DNA of 38,059 bases from Myxococcales bacterium (GTDB lineage Bacteria; Myxococcota; Myxococcia; Myxococcales; Myxococcaceae), in contig JADLDB010000064.1 of assembly GCA_020846875.1 (NCBI GenBank), positions 1 to 38,059 of the forward strand. The letters are read 5' to 3'. Below, one piece after another: positions 32,142-38,059 of the stretch. The notes under the pieces were generated by a model. The model worked only from the letters and a program-made list of their open reading frames with translations. It had not been told where the DNA came from and did not search any database. The position numbers and the translations under genes were made by a program. Each line of letters starts with the position of its first letter. Position 1 is the first letter of the stretch.

Positions 32142-34423
32142 GCTTCTTCGCGCTGAGCGCGTGGCTCCTCGTGGCAGCGCTCGCGCCGCAGGACGCTGCC
32201 GCGGTCGAGGAGGCACCTCCCGTGGCGCCGGCGGCGAGCTCCGAAGGGGAAACCGACGGAGGGCTGACGCCTGCACCGGAGACCGCCCCCGGCCTCTACG
32301 GCTCACCCGACGCCGGCGCCGCACCTTCCCGCGAGACGACGGTGATCGCCCAGCGGCAGGTGGACCTGCGCCGAGTAGCCGGCTCGGCCCAGGTGATCGG
32401 CCGGGAGGAGTTGGAGCGCACCGAGAGCAACGACATCAACCGGGTGCTGCAGAGCGTCCCCGGCGTGTACGTGCGGGAGGAGGACGGCTTCGGCCTGCGG
32501 CCCAACATCGGCCTGCGCGGCGTCAACGCCGATCGCTCGAGCAAGGTGACCCTGATGGAGGACGGCGTGCTGTTCGCGCCGGCCCCGTACTCCGCGCCCG
32601 CGGCCTACTACTCGCCCCTCGTCACCCGCATGGTGGCGGTGGAGGTCTTCAAGGGGCCCGCGTCCATTCAGTACGGGCCCAACACCATCGGCGGGGCGAT
32701 CAACTACCGCACCCGTCCGCTGCCCCGGCAGGCGGAGGGAGATCTCGATCTGTCGATCGGCAACTACGGCACCGGCAAGGTGCACGCCGTGGCCGGCTAC
32801 GGCACGGAGCGCTGGGGCGTGCTGCTCGAAGGGGTGCACCTGCAGAGCGGCGGCTTCAAGCAGCTCGACGGCGGCGGCGACACCGGCTTCGACAAGAACG
32901 AGCTGATGCTCAAGGTCGGCTGGGCGAGCGATCCCCAGGCGCGCCTGCGCAACGCCTTCGAGCTCAAGCTGGGCTTCTCCAACGAAGGCTCGAACGAGAC
33001 CTACCTGGGCCTGGCCACCGACGACTTCGCGTTGACGCCGCAGCGCCGCTACGCCGCCAGCGCGGACGATCGCATGGAGTGGTGGCGCACCCAGGGGGTG
33101 ATCACCCACCGCCTGTCCGTGGGCGACTGGCTGGAGGTGAGCACCACCGCCTACCGGAACGACTTCGCGCGCACCTGGCACCGCTTCGATCACTTCTCCA
33201 GCGGCCCCGACGTCTACAAGGTGCTGGCGTACCCCACCGGCAGCAACGCGGTGTACCGGGCGATCCTCGCGGGTGACGAGGACTCGACGGGCGAGGATCA
33301 GCGCCTGGTGATCCTCGACAACGGCCGGCGCTTCGTGTCCCAGGGTGTGCAGGTGAACGCCACCGCGACGTTCACCACCGGCCCTTTGGCGCACGAGGTG
33401 GAGCTGGGCGCGCGCTTCCACCACGACGAGATCCGCCGGGATCACGTCGGGAACTTTCTTCACATGCGCAGCGGCGCCCTGGTGCCCTCGGGGGACGCGC
33501 CGGAGCAGTTGGCGGCGAACGTGGCCTACACCAGATCGTTCTCCGGCTTCGTCGCGGATCACCTGACGTGGGGCCGGCTGCTGGTGTCGCCAGGCCTGCG
33601 GATCGAGGTGCCGGACGAGCACTTCGGGGACGAGCTGACCGGCCGGTCGAGCAGCGGCACCAGCGTGGTGCCCCTCTTCGGCCTGGGCGCGGTGTACGGC
33701 CTGGACTTCGGGATCTCGGTGTTGGCTGGAGTGCACCAGGGCTTCTCGCCGGTGGCCCCGGGGCAGGATCCGTCGGTGCAGCCGGAGCGGGCCATCAATT
33801 CCGAGGCCGGGGTGCGCTACGCGCACAACGGGCTGCGCGCCGAGCTGATCGGCTTCTGGAGCGAGTACCAGAACATCACCGGCGAGTGCACCGGCAGCAC
33901 CGGCTGCACCAGCGACGCGATCAACCAGCAGTACAACGGTGGCCGCGCCCGGGTGCTGGGGCTCGAGGCCATGGGCAGCGCCCGCAAGCGGCTCCCGCTG
34001 GGCTTCGTGCTGCACGCCGATCTCTCGTACACCTTCACCCAGGCCTGGTTCCTCACCGCGTTCACCTCGGCGAACCCGATCTGGGGGGCGGTGGCGCAGG
34101 GCGACGCGCTCCCCTACATCCCCCAGCACCAGGGGCAGGTGCGCCTGCGGGGCCAGCGCGGGCCCTTCGAGCTCGGGGTGGGCGCCATGTACTACGGCGC
34201 GATGCGCGAGGTGGCGGGGCAGGGCGAGGTGCCCGAAGTCGAGGAGGTCCCCGGGCGGGTGCTGCTCGACGTCACCGCCTCGGCGGAGGTGGGCGCGGGC
34301 CGGGTGTACTTCACCGCCACCAACCTCCTCAACCAGTCGGCGCTGGTGTCCCGCCGGCCGATGGGCGCCCGGCCGCAGGCGCCGCTGCTCGTGCAGCTCG
34401 GCTTCAAGTACTCGTTCCGGTGA
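32132..34423 (+). CDS. TonB-dependent outer membrane receptor (FecA-like)
   Basis: A 763-residue outer membrane receptor. A signal peptide (about 1-24) and a Pro/Glu-rich linker are followed by a TonB-box-like ETTVIA (68-73). The plug (about 75-200) has IGREELERTESNDINRVLQ, SVPGVYVREEDGFGLRPNIGLRG and EVFKGPASIQYGPNTIGGAINY. A 22-strand-type barrel ends in an aromatic KYSFR. FecA-like plugs transport ferric citrate or other ferric chelates using TonB energy. A short disulfide-like CTGSTGC pair sits in an outer loop near residue 590. The ATG overlaps the end of the HTTM gene. Confidence 0.93.
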   Translation: MALSFFALSAWLLVAALAPQDAAAVEEAPPVAPAASSEGETDGGLTPAPETAPGLYGSPDAGAAPSRETTVIAQRQVDLRRVAGSAQVIGREELERTESNDINRVLQSVPGVYVREEDGFGLRPNIGLRGVNADRSSKVTLMEDGVLFAPAPYSAPAAYYSPLVTRMVAVEVFKGPASIQYGPNTIGGAINYRTRPLPRQAEGDLDLSIGNYGTGKVHAVAGYGTERWGVLLEGVHLQSGGFKQLDGGGDTGFDKNELMLKVGWASDPQARLRNAFELKLGFSNEGSNETYLGLATDDFALTPQRRYAASADDRMEWWRTQGVITHRLSVGDWLEVSTTAYRNDFARTWHRFDHFSSGPDVYKVLAYPTGSNAVYRAILAGDEDSTGEDQRLVILDNGRRFVSQGVQVNATATFTTGPLAHEVELGARFHHDEIRRDHVGNFLHMRSGALVPSGDAPEQLAANVAYTRSFSGFVADHLTWGRLLVSPGLRIEVPDEHFGDELTGRSSSGTSVVPLFGLGAVYGLDFGISVLAGVHQGFSPVAPGQDPSVQPERAINSEAGVRYAHNGLRAELIGFWSEYQNITGECTGSTGCTSDAINQQYNGGRARVLGLEAMGSARKRLPLGFVLHADLSYTFTQAWFLTAFTSANPIWGAVAQGDALPYIPQHQGQVRLRGQRGPFELGVGAMYYGAMREVAGQGEVPEVEEVPGRVLLDVTASAEVGAGRVYFTATNLLNQSALVSRRPMGARPQAPLLVQLGFKYSFR

Positions 34424-34432
34424 CCGGCGCCC

Positions 34433-35290
34433 TCATCGCTGGTACTCGGCCACGTTCGCGGCGATGGTGGCGGTGATGTCCTCGAGCGGAAGATCGTTCA
34501 GGTCGCCCTCGAAGGGATCCTCGATCTCCACGCCGATCTCCTCGATGCCGAGCAGCACATAGGTGACGGCGAAGACGATGGGGATCGTCGCCCACCCGAA
34601 GCTGGCCAGCATGGCGAAGGGCAGGGTGACGCAATAGGCGACCAGGGAGCGGCGCAGGTGCACCACGTAGGCGAAGGGCAGCGGGGTCCTGTCGATCCGC
34701 TCGCACGAGCCGATGATGTCGATGAGCAGGTGCACGTTGTGCTCCAGCATCGCCAGGACGAAGTCGGACAGGCCCCCGGCGTCGCGGGCGGCCTTCAGGT
34801 GAAAGGTGATGCGCTGGGCCAGGGCGGTCGTCTGGTGCGCCTTCCCGCGGACGAAGGCTGCGTCGTCCGGCGCGAGCCCCTCCGGCTCCCACAGTTGGCC
34901 GCGCAGCGAGAGCATGCTGACCTGAGGGAAGGCGGCGTCGAGCGCGAGCACCCGCTGGAGCTGCTCCGGGTGCCCGGCGAGGTGCACGGTGGCGGAGCGT
35001 GCCAGGTTGCGGCAGGTGTTCACCATCGCGCCCCAGAGCTTCCGCCCTTCCCACCAGCGGTCGTACGCCTGGTTGGTGCGGAAGACGAGCAGCAGGCCCA
35101 GCGCCACCGAGACGATGGCGTGGATGGAGGTGGCCTGGGGCACCGACAAGGGCGTGACGTACTCGTGCAGCACGGTGATCACCGCGGCCACCACCGTGAC
35201 CGCCAGCGCGCGCCAGGCGATCACCGCGAAGCGGGTGCCGTGAACGCCGATCAGCGCCCGGCGCCAGTTGTGGGGATCGTAGTTGATCAT
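34433..35290 (-). CDS. bestrophin-family membrane protein
   Basis: A 285-residue inner membrane protein of the bacterial bestrophin/YneE family. About four membrane segments are seen (near residues 23-42, 55-72, 215-235 and 238-255). The family motifs are NQAYDRWWEGRKLWGAMVN (about 73-91) and the C-terminal IEDPFEGDLNDLPLEDI. Bacterial members form pentameric channels that conduct cations in the one studied structurally. The start is 16 bases after the DUF1571 gene, so these belong to one operon. Its stop is 9 bases from the convergent TonB receptor stop. Confidence 0.9.
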   Translation of the reverse strand: MINYDPHNWRRALIGVHGTRFAVIAWRALAVTVVAAVITVLHEYVTPLSVPQATSIHAIVSVALGLLLVFRTNQAYDRWWEGRKLWGAMVNTCRNLARSATVHLAGHPEQLQRVLALDAAFPQVSMLSLRGQLWEPEGLAPDDAAFVRGKAHQTTALAQRITFHLKAARDAGGLSDFVLAMLEHNVHLLIDIIGSCERIDRTPLPFAYVVHLRRSLVAYCVTLPFAMLASFGWATIPIVFAVTYVLLGIEEIGVEIEDPFEGDLNDLPLEDITATIAANVAEYQR

Positions 35291-35306
35291 CTCGCCCGGG
35301 TCCGCG

Positions 35307-36143
35307 TCAGAGCCCCTTGTCGGGGTCGAACGTGTCGTCGCCGACGGACGCCTTCTTCACGTTGGAGAACTCGAAGCGCTCCAGCAGCGCGCCCGACGCG
35401 TCGAAGCCTTCCACCCGCACTGGCACGCCCGCCGCCACGTCGGTGCAGATGCGCGAGCTGGCCGAGTCGAAGCCGGCGCCCTTGTTGGGCATCACGTACA
35501 GGGAGCAGTAGTGGCCCTTGGCGTCCCAGCCCTCGTGCTTGATCGTCATGCCGCCGTTGGTCTTCGCCTTCGCCTGGTCGCGCTCGAAGCGCCTGAGCAG
35601 GTTGCCGAGGCCCGACTCCTTCACGGTGTGGTTGGAGTCCTTCTTCGCCAGGCCGCTGTCGAGGCTGATCCACAGCCGCCCGGCGATGCTGAAGAAGCCG
35701 GCTTCACGGACGCGGAACTCGTCGGCCTTCACCGCGGGGTTGTAGATGACCTTTCGTCCCTTGGCCGGACCTTCGACGAACTCGAGGCGCACGGCGAAGG
35801 GGCTCTCGCGCAGGGTGGTGGTGATCTGCTGCTCGTCGAGCAGCTTGCCGCCCACGCGCTCCTGCTTGGTCATGGTGTACGTGTAGGTGCCCAGGCTGGC
35901 GACGGCCTTCTGGCCCATCTTCACCAGGGCCTCGCTGGGCGTGGTGGTCATGAAGGTGGCCAGCTCGTCCTTCGACATCTTCGCCACGCGCGCGCGGCGG
36001 TCGGCCTCCGACAGCTCGGTGAGGGGCGGCGGCGCCTCGGGGGCGGGCGCCACGGCGGCCTGGGGGGCCTCGGGGGCGCCGCCGTCCACCTGGGCGACGG
36101 CGGGCAGGGCGAGGATCAGCAGGAGGGGAGCGATCGGCTTCAT
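35307..36143 (-). CDS. secreted DUF1571/LolA-like protein
   Basis: A 278-residue exported protein (signal peptide MKPIAPLLLILALPAVAQ). A Pro/Ala linker follows, and then a beta-rich domain with SLGTYTYTMTKQERVGGKLLDEQQITTTLRE, the LEFVEGPAKGRKVIYN strand and a WDAKGHYCSLYVM region. The TYTYTMTKQER start and the later GRKVIYN pattern suit DUF1571, a family with a LolA/LppX-like fold thought to carry lipids. Two cysteines (in HYCSLY and RICTDV) may pair. It lies 42 bases after the DLPPV protein gene and 16 bases before bestrophin. Confidence 0.7.
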   Translation of the reverse strand: MKPIAPLLLILALPAVAQVDGGAPEAPQAAVAPAPEAPPPLTELSEADRRARVAKMSKDELATFMTTTPSEALVKMGQKAVASLGTYTYTMTKQERVGGKLLDEQQITTTLRESPFAVRLEFVEGPAKGRKVIYNPAVKADEFRVREAGFFSIAGRLWISLDSGLAKKDSNHTVKESGLGNLLRRFERDQAKAKTNGGMTIKHEGWDAKGHYCSLYVMPNKGAGFDSASSRICTDVAAGVPVRVEGFDASGALLERFEFSNVKKASVGDDTFDPDKGL

Positions 36144-36185
36144 CGGCGAGGGAGTCTGCCTTTGAGCGACGGAGCAGGGAAGCGC

Positions 36186-37550
36186 TCAGGGCCGGTTGGG
36201 GACGAACTTCGAGTCGCTGGACTCCGGCCGCACCAGGCCCTTGCTGTCGGTGTCGCCCGGGAGGATCTGCAGGGCCACCTCGCCCTCGTTGTCGCCCAGG
36301 TAGGGATCGAGGATCGCGAAGCGCGCGCCCGGGCCCTGCACCAGCACGTCGTCGCCCGGCGCCAGGACACCGAAGCGCCAGCGCCCGGGCTCGGTCCCGA
36401 CGGGCAGCCGGTAGGCGACCTTGAGCGGCGTCTGCTCGCCCAGCTTCGCGGTCTGCTCGCTGCGCAGGAGGACCCGGCGGGACTGACCGGGATCGATTTC
36501 CAGCAGCCGCGCCAGCTCGAAGTCGTAGCACTCGGCCAGGGGGGAGACGGTGATCGTCTTGCGCTGGGCCTTGCGGGCGAGATCCTCGAGCTCGAGGACG
36601 ATCGCGGTGTCGGTCTTCACGTCCGTGCCGGGCTCGCAGTGCAGTCGCAAGGTGCGTGCCCCGCCGAACTGCAGCGCGTGGTGGGTGGCCATGCGGTGCA
36701 GCACCCCCCAGCCGGCCTTCTCTTCGAGGCGCGCCAGGACGATGCCGGCCTTCGGATCCTCTCCTTTCAAAGAAAGGCGGTACTTGTGGGTGGGCTCCAG
36801 CGGGACGTCGCGCGCGTGCAGGGCGCGGGGATCGATGACGTGGCGCCTGGCGTCCAGGGTGAATTGGCCAGCCGGGGCAGGGGCCGGGGCTTTGGGTTTG
36901 GGGGGAGAAGCCGGCCGCGGCGAGGGGTCGGCGGCGACGGGCGTGTGCGTGGTGGGCGGCCCGTCGACCCACTCGATGGGCTGGGGCTTCGCGGGCCGGG
37001 TCAAGAGCGGCCAGACGAGCCAGAGGAGCAGGAAGAGCACGGCCACGCCCAAGCCCATGGCCACCAGGCGCGACGGCGTGAGGCCGAAGGGCGGAGGTCC
37101 GGGGGCCTTTGACGCCTTGCGCTTCGCCAGCCGGGGCGCGGTGACGGCGTTGAGGTCGGGCCTGGGGCGGGCCAGTGGGGTCAGCTCGGAGCCGCTGGGC
37201 ACCGGCGGGAGATCCTCGTTGGTGGCCTCGACGGGAGGGAGACCGGAGGACGGGACGGGCGGAAGATCGGTCGAGGTGGCCGGGACGGGCGGGAGATCAG
37301 TTGAGGTGGAAACGACCGGCGGGAGATCGGTCGTGGTGGGGGCGACAGTCGGAAGGCCTCGGTCCGTCGTGCCCACCGGCAAAGCGTCGGTGTCCGTCTC
37401 GAGCAACTCCGGCGAAGAGGCCGCCAGCGGATCGATGAGCTGGGTGGCGTCGGTGCGCGGTTGTCCCACCGGGAGCAAGTCGTTCGCCGTCGCGTCCACC
37501 ACCGGGTGCGCCGGCTTCTTGTCGGTGCTGCCCGAGTCGTCGTGCGCCAC
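36186..37550 (-). CDS. single-pass membrane protein with DLPPV repeats
   Basis: A 454-residue protein from the GTG at 37550. The N-terminal part (about 60-118) has a repeated [ST]TDLPPV motif (four clear copies plus variants). One membrane segment follows (about 163-183), then a Pro/Ala linker and a beta-rich C-terminal domain (about 225-454) that should be periplasmic. I recognise no family for the C-terminal domain. GAGG lies 10 nt before the GTG. The in-frame extension upstream to 37682 is Arg-rich and looks non-coding. It is the first gene of the operon with the DUF1571 and bestrophin genes. The N-terminal motifs could be docking sites for a cytoplasmic partner (inference). Confidence 0.65.
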   Translation of the reverse strand: MAHDDSGSTDKKPAHPVVDATANDLLPVGQPRTDATQLIDPLAASSPELLETDTDALPVGTTDRGLPTVAPTTTDLPPVVSTSTDLPPVPATSTDLPPVPSSGLPPVEATNEDLPPVPSGSELTPLARPRPDLNAVTAPRLAKRKASKAPGPPPFGLTPSRLVAMGLGVAVLFLLLWLVWPLLTRPAKPQPIEWVDGPPTTHTPVAADPSPRPASPPKPKAPAPAPAGQFTLDARRHVIDPRALHARDVPLEPTHKYRLSLKGEDPKAGIVLARLEEKAGWGVLHRMATHHALQFGGARTLRLHCEPGTDVKTDTAIVLELEDLARKAQRKTITVSPLAECYDFELARLLEIDPGQSRRVLLRSEQTAKLGEQTPLKVAYRLPVGTEPGRWRFGVLAPGDDVLVQGPGARFAILDPYLGDNEGEVALQILPGDTDSKGLVRPESSDSKFVPNRP

Positions 37551-37919
37551 GGCGCTGCATCCTCGATCGCCCGGGCAGAGACGTCCACGGCCGACGCGAG
37601 GAACCCACGCAGTTCCTGCGCGCTTGCCGACAGCACGGCTGCACTTCCGCGGTTCATGTCTTTCGGCGAGGAGGGAGGCCAACCGTCGCCTTTCCCTCGG
37701 TCACAACTCTGTCATGCCGGGGCATGAGAAGGGCTGTTCTCGCGGAGACGGGTAAGTACCGTGACTTCTTGAGTCCGCAGAAGCTGCGCCTCCCCAGGCC
37801 CAATACTCAGGAAACCGCTGTCGTTGGAGCTGGTTAGGACCGGGCTGAGGTCTTGCACGAGCGCCGGCCGGATCGTCCGTGTCGTGCATCTGCGAGTTCT
37901 CTTCGAGAGGGAAGGCTTT
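37551..37919. other. divergent intergenic region with inverted repeats
   Basis: About 370 bases between two divergent genes. CATGCC and GGCATG (37713-37726, two-base centre) form a perfect palindrome. TGCACGA (37854-37860) and TCGTGCA (37882-37888) form a 7-bp inverted repeat 21 bases apart, which fits an operator. Both lie upstream of the lipoprotein gene at 37920. No gene is convincing in this stretch. Confidence 0.4.
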
Positions 37920-38059
37920 ATGAGACACCTGAGTCGGGTCCTGTTCGCGGCAGCGTGCTGCATCGTCGTGGCGGCGTGTACGGGGCCCGCGGGCTCGAAT
38001 GGCCAGAATGGGCAGGACGGCCAACCGTGTACGGTGCGGGACAACGGGAACGGCACGGC
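37920..38059 (+). CDS. Gly-rich lipoprotein, start only (cut by the window edge)
   Basis: The first 46 residues of a lipoprotein. The signal peptide (MRHLSRVLFAAACCIVVAAC) ends in a lipobox with C20. The mature start has collagen-like G-x-y triplets (GPAGSNGQNGQDGQ) followed by CTVRDNGNGT. In myxobacteria such starts often precede long secreted lipoproteins with collagen-like stretches. GAGAGG and AGGGAAGG lie 5-12 nt before the ATG. The rest is outside the window. Confidence 0.7.
   Translation, partial: MRHLSRVLFAAACCIVVAACTGPAGSNGQNGQDGQPCTVRDNGNGT

Overview
The window is very GC-rich chromosomal DNA (roughly 70% by eye). Its gene content points to a myxobacterium (Myxococcota, probably the Cystobacterineae side; inference). 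The evidence is an FHA-DUF4388 regulator, an AgmX/PglI-type C-terminal domain protein, FG-GAP and cysteine-rich lipoproteins, a PilT-type ATPase, BamD, an eight-heme cytochrome with HEAT and TPR repeats, and many genes without a Shine-Dalgarno sequence. No tRNA, rRNA or CRISPR array was recognised.

Layout. 1-750: the 3' end of a group II intron (domain V is visible), then a short lytic-transglycosylase-like gene. 911-5628: an FG-GAP repeat lipoprotein converging on an eight-heme cytochrome c. 5737-10196: a UvrD/PcrA helicase, the rplM-rpsI pair with promoter and terminator, and a PilT-family ATPase with a long C-terminal tail. 10537-13335: a three-fold Cys-rich secreted protein, an AgmX/PglI-like protein and an unrecognised acidic-tailed protein. 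13389-20358: a long plus-strand run of recX, bamD, a membrane-anchored protein, a TPR protein, FHA-DUF4388, selD, an amidase, rph and rdgB. 20388-24079, minus strand: rnhB coupled to a DUF2325 gene, a small lipoprotein and an M61 peptidase. 24192-24386: nine tandem 21-22 bp repeats.

24400-34423 is the most interesting region. It is a divergent locus that looks like an iron or metal uptake island. One arm (minus) encodes a thioredoxin-like protein, a lipid-anchored solute-binding protein, a double-length permease and an ABC ATPase of the Fe3+/polyamine/phosphonate type. The other arm (plus) encodes an imelysin-family lipoprotein, a second helical lipoprotein with a GxHxxE motif, an integral membrane protein related to vitamin K-dependent gamma-carboxylase (HTTM/VKGC family), and a FecA-like TonB-dependent receptor. 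The last three genes overlap by a few bases. A Fur-like palindrome and a perfect 8+8 inverted repeat lie between the arms. The proposed system is receptor, surface or periplasmic metal-binding lipoproteins, a membrane enzyme that may modify one of them, and an inner-membrane importer. Iron as substrate, Fur control and carboxylation are inferences.

34433-38059: a minus-strand group (a TM protein with DLPPV repeats, a DUF1571 protein, a bestrophin), then a 370-base intergenic region with inverted repeats, and the start of a Gly-rich lipoprotein cut by the window edge.

A theme across the window is promoter placement. Several genes without a ribosome binding site have a TAnnnn (often TGCTAnnnn) hexamer ending only 7-12 nt before the start codon. 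This suggests leaderless or very short-leader transcripts.
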